NCBI GenBank assembly: GCA_903632075.3
Contig: CAHIKZ030002026.1
Location: 186,001-250,000, forward strand
Direction of reading: 5' to 3'
Length of the DNA: 64,000 bases
Origin: Acanthosepion pharaonis
Taxonomy: Eukaryota; Mollusca; Cephalopoda; Sepiida; Sepiidae
Position 1 is the first letter of the stretch. Each line of letters begins with the position of its first letter. The position numbers and the translations under genes were made by a program. The notes beneath the pieces are model-generated. The model was not told where the DNA came from, made no database searches, and saw only the letters and a program-made list of their open reading frames with translations. Positions 35,641 to 47,825 of the stretch are shown here, in pieces.

Positions 35641-37200
35641 CGTTCTCTAAATATAGACTGGCCGAAAATCTACGGTGGTCAGGACCTCCAAGAGAAAAGC
35701 TTGGCAAGATTTTTGAGCTCATGAGACTCAAGTTGAGCCATCCTGAGCGCTGGGAAAGGATTCTTTGGCGGGAGATATAAAATCTCAAACATTCAATCAG
35801 TCGTCAGAATTATGTATTAATATAATTATTCCAGGAGCTTTGGGAAAATTCCTGGACTCTCCGTTGTTGATGTCAACGGAAGTAATCTTAAAAAGCGGCC
35901 TTAACAGGACCTTCCTCAGAGAGAAATGGCCTCTCTCGAGGGCCTGATGGTCCACCATCAAAATGGCTTCCCCTTTGAAAAAGATCTTCTTTTGGGGTCT
36001 GGGTTAGGAAAGGGATATGGCGGAGCCCTATTAGAAGAAGTGAAGCCTCTACCGTTACCTGTATTTACTGGCTGTTCAGTTCTTGCTGGCGACACAGGGG
36101 CGGATTGGGTCATTGCTTTCTCCATGACCTTCTCCACACTGCTTCGACCAGATTTCCTATCCTTCCTGATGGCCATTTCTTCCTCATCTTCTTCCTCCCT
36201 GTCTCTTTTCAGCAAGAAGTAGCTAGGTGGAGGCATCTTCTCCATCTCAATGTAGACGTCGAGGTGTGGCAGTTACATCTCCACCTCCTCTTCCGGTTGT
36301 TCTGGTTACAACTGCTCCTGTTGCTCGAGCTGTTGCTGTTGATTCTGTTTTTGCTGCTGAGTCTGTTGTTGTTGCTGCTAACTCTGCTGTTTCTGCTGCC
36401 GCTGCTGTTCTGTTATGACTGTAGCTGCTGTTTCTGATGCTGCTGCTGTTCCGGCTGTAAATCCTGCCTAGGTTGCCGCTTCTTTTCAGGCTATATGTTG
36501 CTGCTTATAAGGGGACACTGGTGACTTTGTCTACTACTTCTTCGTCTGCCTCTTCTCCGGGACATTTTGCTAAGGAGAGGGAGGATGGGTTGCAGGTTTA
36601 TATCCCGTGCCCCCCACCCCCACCATCCACTGAGGATATTGGGGGCCTTGTTGCACTTATCTTCGCACACTGCTTCCTTCGATGTAGCTGGTTTTGGTTG
36701 TAGCACCGAGCTCCGTCCGGGGCACACCTTTGATAATTGCTCTTTAGCGCCACAAGACCAGAAATGGGGTATTATTCCTTTGACTATGACGAGTATTGTC
36801 CGGCTTCTGCACGGGCATCTCAGGGTTGTTGAGAAAACTTTTGCGTGTCAGTGTCACTTCGAGAACAAGTGTCACTTCGAGTGACATCCCCGACTCGCCC
36901 ATACGTTGTAAAGAATACCCCCAAATGGTCCTCTGTGATATCCATGGGCGCCCCTTGCAAAGTCACCTTAGAGCCCATGTATCCTGTTAACCGTAACCCC
37001 TGCCTCACCGATTTGGTGGTGAGGATACTCCCCGCCAACTGCTTTACTTCCTCGTTCGATGCCAGCAGGATGTTCCACAAAGCATTCGACCTTTTTAGCC
37101 AGTATCTTGGCTCCAACGTTGAGGATTTTCAATGCTTCCTCCAAGGTCTCCCTGCTGACATTAATTAGTTTCAGGGTTTTGACATCCATTGATAGCAAGG
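35641..37200 (-). pseudogene. Tx1/L1-like LINE ORF1 (RRM-like, zinc knuckle, disordered tail)
   Basis: ORF1 starts on the minus strand with MDVKTLKLINVSRETLEE at about 37.19 kb. It shifts frame near 37.09 kb into an RNA-binding-like block: VTLQGAPMDITEDHLGVFF then YGRVGDVT, about 36.9-37.0 kb. A zinc knuckle lies at about 36.72-36.76 kb, reading FWSCGAKEQLSKVC. Its first Cys is Phe and its His is Gln, so it cannot bind zinc normally. A Gln/Ala-rich low-complexity stretch (36.25-36.45 kb) follows, then a charged frame (35,958-36,245) with an acidic Glu run and a Pro-rich end. The protein normally coats LINE RNA in the cytoplasm. Several frameshifts break it. Confidence 0.7.
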
Positions 37201-37600
37201 AGATGGTCGTGGTCGTTACTGCATTGTGCCGCCGCTATTGTGAACTCATTACCGTCAATATACTGTCGGTATAGCCCCTGTAAGTTTATGTAGTAATCTT
37301 TCTTTTCGTATGAAATAATCTTTCTTCAGTATCTTTCTTGTTTCGCCTATTCAAGGCTCATGCAGATAGAAATATAGGGTTTTCCGGTTGCGGGGAGACA
37401 CCGCCATTACGGTCGGAGCCCCAACACAGGAAAAAAAGTTCAGAAGCAAATGTAATGAATTTGATATATTTGGAACAAAAAGGCATCACTTCTACAAATA
37501 ACTTCAATTTGACACAAGAAGACTCCAATCCGAACATAAATTTGCCATTTACTCGAAACCAAACACAATTACGACATGATGACCTTTCAGCTACTGAGTG
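37201..37600. other. LINE 5' region or flank, unassigned
   Basis: Joins ORF1 of the LINE to the next Gypsy fragment. A plus-strand frame (37,338-37,601) has no recognisable domain. It could be the LINE 5' UTR or old LTR sequence. Confidence 0.35.
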
Positions 37601-38010
37601 ACGACTGACTTAGTAGTCGCTGAACTCTATACAAAATAGGGCAAGTCCATTTTGCCTATATCACTACATCTCCCGGATACGAAGAAGTTTTACACCCTTC
37701 GTTGATCTGTGATTACTCCGAACAAGAACAAAAAAAATAAAAAATAAAATAAATAACGAGATCTTATCTCTCTGTCTTGAGGTGTATACCTTTTTTATTG
37801 GGGATATAGATCTGGACTCGTCTTCTTTCTGATCTTCCAACTTCATATCAGATTCGTGCGAATTATCCTCCATAGTTTCTTTGTTACTATGTTCGCTTTC
37901 TCCATAAGAAACACCCATGTTTTTCTCCCTTTCAGGTTCTTCCTCTTCTTCCATCTGGAATTCTTCGTCGTCACTTCTAAGTGTTATTTGGTCACGAAGG
38001 AGCCAATAAA
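37600..38010 (-). pseudogene. Gypsy pol tail, second copy (element C)
   Basis: Closely matches 32,815-33,230 in sequence and strand, including the acidic GESEHSNKETMEDNSHESD tail and the downstream TCAGCGACTACTAA edge. It is the last part of another Gypsy pol. With the LINE between it and the LTR of element B, the order suits a head-to-tail Gypsy arrangement or two independent insertions. Confidence 0.7.
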
Positions 38011-39580
38011 CTGATATGTAAATACTTTACCTGAGTTAACTATTCGTCATCAAAACGCACTTAATTATTTGCCGACATTTGCGAAAATAACTTCCTTTAA
38101 GTAATCGGTTTGTATTACCAAATTTCAGGATGTATAATTTTTCCTGTGGTGTGCATCTTTCGAATACACTCCACCTGATCATCAAGTCATTCCTACCTTG
38201 ATCCTTCAAATCCAATGTATCTCTTTGTCTAGTTTTACTCGCATAATCTCTAATATTAACAAGATAAATATAATTTTTGTACCTATATTTCCAGGACCAT
38301 TCGATTACCTCAATATACTGAATGTTCGGAATACCTCTACAATTTCTTAGTAAACTGTATTAGACAGATTTTTTCGTTCCTGCAATTAAGGAAGGAATGG
38401 GAAGGGGTGTTATAAATGCAGAAATCCTTATTTGTTTGTGTTTCTTTATGTGATGCATGGAATTATTCATGCAATTCATTATTAAAACAGCGATTTATTT
38501 TTAAGATATTTGTTTTACACAATTTTTAAAACTTTTTACCAGGAAATACTTCTGAGGAATATTTCAAATTTTTTCCTAATTCGGTCTTCACTGCCTTATT
38601 GAAAACGTGTTTAAACCAAATAATAGGTTTTCTTGAAACAGAATTGAATAGTTCTATTATTTCTTTAACTGATTTCATATTTATTTGTAATTTCCCTTAG
38701 TCTGGAAGAAGTCTACAGCAGTTGGCTACTCTGTGAGAATCCAACTGACAGAAGTAATTAAATATTCTGTTAAAGGAATATAGCATCAATCAGTAGGCAC
38801 CCCAGGAATTGATTTTATAGATTTATCCTGAGATTGTTAAAATATTATATCTGATCGTCTATTGAAAAGTGAAAGTATAAATCTTCATCACAACTGATAG
38901 TGTAGAAGAGAAAATTTTATGACTTTAATTTGAATTTGAGCATTAGCTGCATGTTAGATAAGATTACTACTGGTATCATCATATTTTAGTTTCTATCTTG
39001 TAGACAGGCTGCAAATTTTCGAACATTAACTTCGATTTAGAATTAAAAAGTTTGATTTTCTACAATTCTGCTATTTGGATTTTTATTAAATACACATAAT
39101 CTTGTAATGAGAAAAAAAGTAAGTGTATTAAAAAAAGAAATTCAGTTAAAACAAGTACATCACACAATTTAGAGCAAATTTTAACGAAATAACCTATTTT
39201 TATCTCCACCCATTTCAATGACATATTTTTCCGATTCATGAAAATATTTTAAGAAAAGGTAGTGAATTGCAAATCTTTTTTGGTTTACCTTTCTATTAAG
39301 ATTGCCTATAAAAATGTTCAATCGTTTTATATTATCGTTCACAAATAAACAGAGACGTTTTTTTTTTATAGGAAGACACATCATGGAAGTGTATTTGACT
39401 ACGACTTTAATTCTTTAAGTTATTAAATGCGAATTGAACAAACATTTGCTGTTCGAAAACAGGGAAGAAAAAAAATGTTATTCATTTTTCCAGTTCGGAA
39501 TGTTATAAAAAGATTCACGCAAACACAAACTTAATAAATTCTCATTTGTACTGATATTCCGAAAGATGCTTTTTTTAAGG
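38011..39580. other. background, no gene recognised
   Basis: No supported gene or repeat. If the CD225 gene runs this far, it may be intron, but no second CD225 exon was found. Confidence 0.4.
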
Positions 39581-39581
39581 C

Positions 39582-39582
<1 letters not shown>

Positions 39583-39632
<50 letters not shown>
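39583..39632. repeat. (CA)n microsatellite
   Basis: About 25 CA units, then a short TA run. Confidence 0.95.
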
Positions 39633-39637
<5 letters not shown>

Positions 39638-39984
39638 ATATATATATAATTGATAGTATTTTAAAGTGAATATTTGTTTATTATATCCACAGATACACAT
39701 ATGTGCATATTGGGAAATACAAGCATATAGTAGTCATACACTTGTTACTTTAAATTTTTATAAAAATATAACATTTTTCAACGTATATACGTGTATATAC
39801 ACGAATTACCTCGCAAAATTTCTTGTATTTTTAAAAGAACGAAGAAACCGATTGTCATAAGTACGTTTACATGAAATAACGGAAGAAAACCGGGGTTAAT
39901 GTATGAATATCAAATAGGCTACTTGGAGGGAGATGTTGGAAACTAAAGGTTAGAATAAATAATAATAATAATTAGAGCGGGAAC

Positions 39985-40092
39985 ACACACACACACACCG
40001 ATATATATATATATATATATAAATATGTATGCATATATATATATATAAATATACATATATGTATATATACATATATATATAAATATGTATAC

Positions 40093-40143
<51 letters not shown>

Positions 40144-40376
40144 TATTATTTATGTGTATACATATATACATATATAAAAATAAATATATATATGTATATA
40201 TATAAATAAAATATATATATCTATATATATATATAAATAAATATATATATGTATATATATAAATAAATATATATATCTATATATATACATATATGTAAAT
40301 AAAATATATATATAAATAAATATATATATATAAATATATAATAAATAAGAATATATATATATATATATATATATTA
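39985..40376. repeat. (TA)n / AAATA complex satellite, about 390 bp
   Basis: TA runs alternate with ATAAAT steps in an irregular higher-order pattern. Tyr/Ile-rich frames through it are composition artefacts. Confidence 0.9.
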
Positions 40377-40416
40377 ACTTTTAGATTGTAGGTCGGGCCT
40401 AGAAATTATAAAAAAA

Positions 40417-40492
40417 ACACACACGCACACACACATATATGCACACACACACACACACTCTCTCTCTCTCTCTCTCTCACACACATATATAT
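40417..40492. repeat. (CA)n(CT)n compound microsatellite
   Basis: CA, CT and CA runs in succession. Confidence 0.9.
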
Positions 40493-40499
40493 ATGCAAG

Positions 40500-42030
40500 C
40501 TGTTCATAAATGCTGTCATATACGTAGAAATATATAACGGTTTTGCAAATATATAGTTAATTGCGCATCTCTCATAACATGCACTGTATATACATATTAA
40601 TCTATTCATATGCACACACACATACACAGACCCTTTCTCGAATATATTATCTGCATATCTATATCTCTTTGTATTTAGTTTTCTGCTTTTGTGACAGATA
40701 GATAGCACACGCACACAAATCTGAATGATGATGCGTGAAGAAGAGATATTTTACTAAGAATTAAACGAAAACTGTTTAATTAAAAAAGTTGTTGGTTTTA
40801 ATTTTTCCTTTATTTCATCAAATTTACACTATATCATCTTTTTTTTTATTTAGTGTTGAAACTTCATGCTTTTAAATCGATAATAAATGTAGACTGAATA
40901 AAATTTCGTAGCTACCTGCTTTTTATGATTTTCATATTTTTCCATTTATATGATAAGTGCTTCTTACTAACCTACATCTGAAAGTTTATAACTTAAAAGA
41001 TTTTCGCTTAAGATTGAAAACTTTACTTAAACAAACTTCTAAGTCATTTTAATTCAACTAGAAATTCATAGAATAACCGATTTTATTAGACATTCATAGA
41101 ATAATGTTAAACACTAACATTATTGTAACAAAGCTGATTTCTCTTATTTGAAACTTTCGTAAACTTTACAATACTTTAGAAGTATTTACAAAGTGTAACT
41201 ATTACATTTTTTTGCTATTATTTCGTTTCTCATAGATTTATGATTGAACTCTCACTGGTATTCTCTTTCCTGTCCACTTTTCCATGACATTTTTATCTAC
41301 ACTGGCTTCCAGAATGTTTCACTTTACTTATTTAGTAATAATAATTTTTTTTTTTAGAAAAAAAATGATCACTCTTTACATAAACACAAATTTTCATTGA
41401 AGCCATCCATTTCCGTTAAGGAAAGTTTCATATATACACAAATACAGGCTATATACATATATTTAACATACACATGCATATATTTAGTCGCTTAGAACTT
41501 CATAATTATGGTTTTAGTTATATATGATCAGTTACAGCAGATTCAACAATTCGTATTAAATAATTACATGTATAAATATTCTATATATTCGTTGCTATAG
41601 GCTACAGACAACTGATATATACTTTAGCAATCAGTTGTCAAATTTTACGCATTTTTCCAATGATCTTGGAGACTTAATAGAATTTCTCTGTATTGGTTCA
41701 TTTTCTTCTATGGATTTTAAAAACAATAGTAAGATAGGTATATTGATGTGTGGGCAGTCCAAAACCTACAAAGCCCCCTCCCAGGCCTGTAGTGCTCTAC
41801 TCTATACCATCGTCTCCCAAGACAGACAGGTATCAACTTAAAATAAATGTTTAAACATCACGTTCCGAATAATTAAATTTTGCATTAACCAATATAATAT
41901 AATGTTTTTGCTTATTCGTTTTCGGGAATCAAAAAGAAAATGTTTCGAACTATTTTTTTTCAAAATGAAAAGCTTAATTTCTGTCACTTTTGTATAAAAT
42001 TCCCTAGATATTCGACATAGGCAAAATCAT
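40500..42030. other. downstream of the CD225 exon; no exon recognised
   Basis: On the minus strand this follows the splice donor at 42,083 and should be intron. A GC-richer block at 41.75-41.84 kb is unassigned. No CD225 second half with an acceptor was found here by eye. Confidence 0.4.
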
Positions 42031-42077
42031 TTAAAAAGTAAAATTTAAATGTTGAGAGAAATGAAGAAGATGTAAAA

Positions 42078-42083
42078 ACTTAC
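42078..42083 (-). promoter_or_regulatory. splice donor site GTAAGT
   Basis: An exact match to the metazoan donor consensus in the minus orientation. It falls right after the first transmembrane segment, in phase 1. Translation beyond it loses all CD225 similarity. Confidence 0.8.
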
Positions 42084-43992
42084 TTGAGAGGATCAGAGCA
42101 ACAATTCCAAATATGGGGTTGAAAAAAATGGTCGTACATAAAGCCAACCATAAGTAATTGGCTGGTTTAGATTCCATCAATAAAAGATCTAATGCTGCTG
42201 GATCTTCCGGGGACGTATATGTTCCTGCTGGTAATTCGCGAGTTGATAATGTCGCTTTTCGTTTTCTCCCAACACCCGAATTAGGGTGCCCTTCTCTCCT
42301 GTGGATTGAAGAATTGCGATCCCTTGTTTTGCTTTTGATTCTTGTGCTAGAGGCACTGTGCTTTTGGGACACTGAGTATCGTAATTCTCGTCCTGTGGTC
42401 AGTGATTTTTGCCCAGCAGAGTCCTGTGACGGTTGTTTTTTTATCCGGACAGGAATTGTGATCGAGAAGTTCTTTAGATCTTCAATGGTTCGCCTCCTGC
42501 TCGGGTTGAAGATTGGTGGAAGGTCAGGTACATCTATAGATCTACTTGCTGGTACATATTCACTGGAATAAGTCTGGAAATACTGCTTACTTTTGGAACT
42601 TCCGCCGATCATAATCGTATGAACACTGTTTCGTGGTCTGTGTTCGTTTCGTTCCTCATTGTAAACATCTTGATAAATGACATCTCCGACAGACCTTTGT
42701 GGATAGAGGTAAAATTTCTCCCTCCGCATCTGCTGGTCATATGTAACAATTTCAGAGCTTCTAGTGCGTATATTGCTTTTATCCTCATTTTGAGGGCGAA
42801 GAAAATCACCTTTTAGTACCTTCTCAAGATGTAAAGCGCAAAATTCACATTGCCCGATGCTTTTAAATTGCTTGGATTTGGCACCGAAACTTTCAATTTT
42901 CGATCGTCGCCGAGAATAATCAGCTGGTGTCACTTCGATGGAAGCAGTTTCAATATCACTCTTCACTTTTAAATTGCTTTCGAGTGCATTTTTTGAATTC
43001 ATTGTTATACCAGAAGGGCCAATTAGAAAATCATCCTCATCAATCATAGTTTTATTAAATTCTTCAACCTTTTTGGTCATTTTCAACGTCACTTTTTTCT
43101 TTGGGTATTTCGACAGGTAAAGCTCCCTTGAACTATCCACAAAAAAATTGAGCTCTGATTTTTGTTCTTTTTCTCTACTCATACCTGGGGATGCATTGTC
43201 ATTGCCTTTAATATTATCCATTTCGATAGGTTTGCCAAAATCTTTCTCTAAAGAAAACTGGGCAGATTTACTCTTTGCCATGCTGCAAATTACTCCGTCT
43301 TGTATTGTCCCTTCTCGCTGGTCAGTCAATATTCCAAGACCCGAGTAGTAAAAGGAAGTTTCCATTTCACCTTTATGTGTGGGGTTACAATCCTTCTGAG
43401 TTTTTATATGATAGACATGTCGCACGGTCGGCTCTTCAGGTAGGTTTAATATTTGAATTGGCTCCACATTCATTTCACTACTCCCTCTTTTCTCTTCGCT
43501 TCCTCTTTCAATTTCTTGATATCCAGTGTCTACTTGCTGGCACGAAATCCCTATCTGATTCATACTGATCACAAAGTCTCGTTCCCTTTCGCATTTCTCA
43601 ATGACTTCATTTTCTTTATTATTGTCCAATTCTCTGGATTTTAACTGGATGCTGAGTGAATGCTCCCCAGCTTCACTGTTCTCTTGGCAACTTCTGGAAT
43701 CTCTTCTGCGATTTCGAATCAGCTGAGGAACGGCTACTTTAACTGTACAGCACCCATCTTCGTTCATCTCGATTTCCATGTCTTTCGTATCTTTGGGCCT
43801 ATCTTTGCTATCATCTGTTGCTGCTGTCTGCAATCCTGTGCCACAGTATACAAACTCGCATTCGGTTTTGGCGTTGTCGTCACTGCCTTGTTCATTTCTA
43901 CTCACCGCCTTCTCATCACCTGTGAAGTTGCTACCGATGGCGGTGGCAGAGCAAGGGCAGCTGGTAGTGGTGATGCAATTCTTTACTTCCAT
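42084..43992 (-). CDS. 5' coding exon of a CD225/dispanin membrane protein
   Basis: A long minus-strand exon encodes about 636 residues. The start ATG at 43,992 is preceded by an in-frame TGA two codons upstream, so this is the first Met. Residues 1 to about 600 are hydrophilic and look disordered: rich in Ser, Arg, Lys, Glu and Asn, with no signal peptide and no known domain. Residues about 610-636 (PANYLWLALC, then FNPIFGIVALILS) match the first membrane segment of the CD225/dispanin domain (IFITM, PRRT, TMEM233 and SynDIG relatives). At 42,083-42,078 a perfect donor GTAAGT follows. The frame past it is only 16 codons of intron. IFITM genes also have an intron inside CD225 (family knowledge), so the second membrane segment should lie in a further exon, not found. 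Family members sit in plasma or vesicle membranes and affect fusion or synapse function. The role of this one is unknown. Confidence 0.85.
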
Positions 43993-46000
43993 TTCTCAAT
44001 CAGATTCATTGAGAAAAGAGAGACGTGCTTAGATGAAGCGAAAGAGGGAGAAGAATCGATACGAAGGAGAGGAACAGCGAAATCGTATATTGTTGGAGCG
44101 TGTCTGTGTTTAACGCGTGTAAATATGCGTTTTTCAATGAATATGACTTTATGAAAACGGCTGCTTGTGTGCGTGTGTGCGTGTGTGCGAACTCGCTTTT
44201 CTGTAGATGTGTGTGTATGTGTGTGTGAATGCGTCCGAGTATAAAATCAAGCATACGAGCAGATGCCTTACATTCTCTGAACAAGAAAGCGAAAGAGGGA
44301 GAAAGAGATAGAGTGAACAAGAGAAAGAGAGATAATACAGAAAACAGCTGATAATTTTGCATGCAAGTTCTCATCTCGATTCAAAATTTAGTATTTTGTA
44401 TATTCGACTTATCAACTGAAAAAGTGAATAGTTAGGACTGAATGTTTTCATGTTCGTATACTTAGGCGTCTATTATCTTTTTACATATCCTCGTTCAATT
44501 CAGTTTCATTAGTCGTACATATCCTTGTTCTTACAAATCTTCATTCTATCCTCTATAGCAATGTGCATCAAAATGTATACATATGTGTATGAATTTGTAC
44601 ATGCGTTTATTATTCGTATCGTTTATATATCAATGTTTGAGGACCATTGTATTATTATATCCGTGTATGTACGTTTATATATATTTTTATAAGTAGTGTG
44701 TATTTGTGTGCGTGCGTATTCGCTTTGGTGTAAATCCCTATAAAGTTACAACACTATTTTATTTACTAACATGTGTTAGATTTCACGTGCTTATGCATAT
44801 ACATATCTACAAAAATAATGAAATAGATACTGCTATATAGATCGAACTAATATAACTACCAAATAACTAGCTAGATTAGAGAAAGATATATGCAAAAGAA
44901 TAGATTAGATTCGATTTGATTATAGATAGATATGTGAAAAGAGAGAGAACTACTGTACAAACATGTAAGTGAAAATGTGTGGTGGGGAGAAAGTGCCTGC
45001 GCGTGTCGAGCAATGGTAGTTCAAAAAGAGAAAAGGAGGGACATTTGTACTTATTTATATGTACTGTGAGGCACCTGCATATTCAATGTTATTGTTGTAC
45101 TTTCATTTTACATTATTAGATAGATATTAAACTAGCTTAATAATGTTTCTATTTATAAGACAGTGTGACTATTTTTATGTAAACAAGCAAATATTATTTG
45201 AACTTCGTATGAGCGTATTGTTACAGATTTGAGAATCTTGATTGTCAGAAGCTAAACAGAAAAGAAGAGCAAATGTGATTTTGTGTGTATAAAAAAGTAG
45301 AAGTAAAAAATAAATATATTCTGATATGTGGTTTTATTTTTTAAAAATACGAATTTAAACTTGTAATTTAAAATTTAATAAAAATTGTTTTTAATTCCTT
45401 CTCATAATTTGTAAGTTTTTCATTTATTTTATTTTCGCGATAAAGATAAAAAAATTACATTTTTTCACTTAAAAAATCTGAATAAAAATTTAACTTAATA
45501 ATTTCTTTCTTTTTCATTGAAAACAGAAAAAACAAATTTAAAACAACAAAAAAAAAACAAAAAAAAACAATGGAAATAACGATATTTTTCTTTTTATGAA
45601 ATTCCTTTTCAATTTGGATTTTGTTTACTTTTTAAATATTTTTTCTGCGTTTACTTTTCCCTCTTTATTTCTTCTTAAATGGAAAAAGTTAAAGTTAAAA
45701 ACCTCTTTTTACCAAAACAACTTTCACGCTTCAGTTACATAGAAAATAACATTTTTAATTATCCAGTGATTTTTTAATTGCCAAAAGCATAAGTTTCTTG
45801 TGCATTATTGTTACAATCATCTTGTTTGTATCTGCATTTATTTGTGGGTTAACTGAACAACCTCGGATTATATTGTCTTTTGTTTTTTTTTTTTTTTTGT
45901 TTTGTTTTTTTTGTAACGCGTTAACGTCATATCTCACTGCTACTAGTAGTGTTGTTATTGTAGTAAACGCTTGTCTTTGTGAGCGGTGATAGAGACGCCG
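43993..46000 (-). other. 5' UTR / upstream region of the CD225 gene
   Basis: The region directly upstream of the start codon is purine/pyrimidine-rich and GC-moderate to about 44.4 kb. It then becomes AT-rich, with long A/T runs at 45.4-45.9 kb. No upstream coding exon, clear acceptor or TATA box in the right orientation was identified. The antisense frames across 43.6-44.4 kb are shadows. Confidence 0.4.
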
Positions 46001-46167
46001 CTTCTACTATATTTCAAGAGCGTAGTGGACTTCTGAAACTATATCATTACAAGCATTCCGTCGATACCCTCTCGACTGATACATCCGAAAAATGAAACCG
46101 TTGAGATGAAAGTATGAAAAAGAAATGGTTGCCAATAACACTGAGATCGTAACTATCACCACTTTGC

Positions 46168-46214
46168 TGACGTCATGAGAATGGTGGAAAGGAGCGAGTC
46201 CCATCTCAGCCAAT
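46168..46214 (-). promoter_or_regulatory. candidate promoter: CCAAT box and CRE
   Basis: In the minus orientation TTGATTGGCTG (inverted CCAAT box, 46,210-46,214) is followed about 35 bp later by a perfect TGACGTCA (46,168-46,175), the cAMP-response element consensus. The block is GC-richer than its surroundings and lies 2.2 kb upstream of the CD225 exon. A spliced or long 5' UTR would be needed to link them. Confidence 0.3.
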
Positions 46215-46490
46215 CAAAAGGCACTGTTGGCTTGCTGAATGTGAACTTTACTAGTGATATCTACACAATTCTCTATTTCATATGTCTTCAGGTACTGTTT
46301 GTTTAGATTCTAACAATAGCCAACATTGTTTTGTTTGTATGCACTAATTATCTGTACCAAGTATATTTCGGCATCAGGAATTGATTCAAAGAAGTTTTGT
46401 CCCTTTTAATTTTTATTCGAAAATTGAAAAAATACATAAAAAATTGAAGAGATATATATCTTTTAACTTTATATATATTCAATTTTTCAG

Positions 46491-46525
<35 letters not shown>
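46491..46525. repeat. (TA)n microsatellite
   Basis: TA run followed by a duplicated GTTTGCATGCATTG motif at 46,546-46,571. Confidence 0.9.
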
Positions 46526-46526
<1 letters not shown>

Positions 46527-47170
46527 CAGGATGTGTTGGTCCACGTTTGCATGCATTGTTTGCATGCATTGCGCAGATAATTTTTAGGATTATGTGCTCA
46601 TATTTTTCATTGCTTCTTGGTAATTCTTTCTCCACCCTCTCTCTTTCTAATGCTTTCCCCCTCTCTCTTTCTCTCTCTGTTTTTGTGGTTTTCTTTATTT
46701 GTCAAGAAATCCACTAGATTTTAATTAAACGTAATCTGATGAACATTAAAACAGGTAAACGGTTTTTGATTAAAGACAAGTATAGTAGATTTTGATATTT
46801 CGAAGTTTACTTGTATTATCTTCAGAACAATGAAAAAATTGTTTCTCTTTTAACCATTTAAAAATGTGGAGATATTTCATCTTCCACATTAACTTGCATT
46901 GCACAAAATGTAGTGATTAGTCTGAATTCTAGTTTCGATTTTGTTAGACAAGTGTTTTTACTCATTGTTTTATGGATTTCTTCAATCTATATCCCTGAGA
47001 TCGTCTTTCCCCAACTTCCGCGCTGAACTCGTACCTTCTCTCGTTCTGTAGGCGCTACCACGTCTGTAGGATCCAAAGTACATTATTTTCCGTTCTTTAA
47101 TTAATGATACTCCCTGTCTATTATTTTTACTTCATTCTACAAAGATTGGTGTATCTCCTTTTCCTCCACA
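46526..47170. other. background, no gene recognised
   Basis: Includes a CT-rich patch at 46.63-46.68 kb. No supported gene. Confidence 0.45.
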
Positions 47171-47175
47171 CATTA

Positions 47176-47460
47176 TCAGCCATACCACATTTTAAAGTTT
47201 ATCTCTGTTATAGCTTTCTGACGTTGTTCAAGTGATAATTTTCGAGAACGCTCGAATTCGCAACTTTCTACGCTGTCGCGAGTGCATGGAATATTACACA
47301 ATAATCTCTTGGTTACGTTTTCTTCTAATGAGCTCTTTACTTTAATGAATACTAACCTAGGCCTGCATTTAAATATCCTGCTTATCACTGAATCTTCTCC
47401 GTTACGTCTCTGACGTATGGTAGAATATCCATGACAACGTTTTGTTTTATCTGAGTACAT
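47176..47460 (-). pseudogene. second-type Penelope-like fragment (RT end, endonuclease start)
   Basis: On the minus strand one frame gives a MDILPYVRDVTEKIQ block near 47.43 kb. The next gives FKCRPRLVFIKVKSSLEE and KRLLCNIPC. The order PYV...KI, FKP..L, then IPC is typical where the RT of Penelope-like elements meets the endonuclease. The C-terminal half (RKLSLEQRQKAITE) is less certain. The frame is open for 94 codons but shifted relative to its start. Confidence 0.45.
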
Positions 47461-47825
47461 TCGTCTGCTGATAGTTTCTGCTGAGATTATGTTTCTAGGG
47501 TAGTTTTCTATTTGGACGAGATGTTAGCTACCTCTTATTTATACGTATCTGAGTTATTACATATATATTTTGCTCGGTCCTGTAAATAGGGAACAATCTA
47601 TTTTTTCATGCTGTCTGGGTAGTTATAAGTGTTGTTTAACGTTCAGTGAATGTTGGTTTATGATTTCTTGACATCCTGGATCCATGCATCATGCGGATTA
47701 TTAATACTTCCAGGAAGGTTAAATCACTGTCCCTTTTTTCCGCATGTATTAAAAAGAAGAGAGAAACCGTAAACGTTTTTGGTTGTACTGTGGATTTTTC
47801 AAAAAATGTATTTTCAATAATTTTG

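Noticed and set aside
35926..36437. Plus-strand frames with Ser- and Leu-rich runs
   Set aside because: Antisense to the Glu- and Gln-rich part of LINE ORF1 on the minus strand.
41741..41841. GC-richer block downstream of the CD225 donor as a possible second exon
   Set aside because: No reading frame on the minus strand resembles the second half of a CD225 domain, and no convincing acceptor precedes one.
43660..44154. 164-codon plus-strand frame opposite the CD225 exon
   Set aside because: Antisense shadow of the coding exon. No domain, and the minus frame has the start, stop and splice evidence.
46007..46213. 68-codon minus-strand frame with a hydrophobic segment upstream of the CD225 exon
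   Set aside because: It overlaps the CCAAT/CRE block and has no family match or splice support. It is more likely non-coding promoter DNA.
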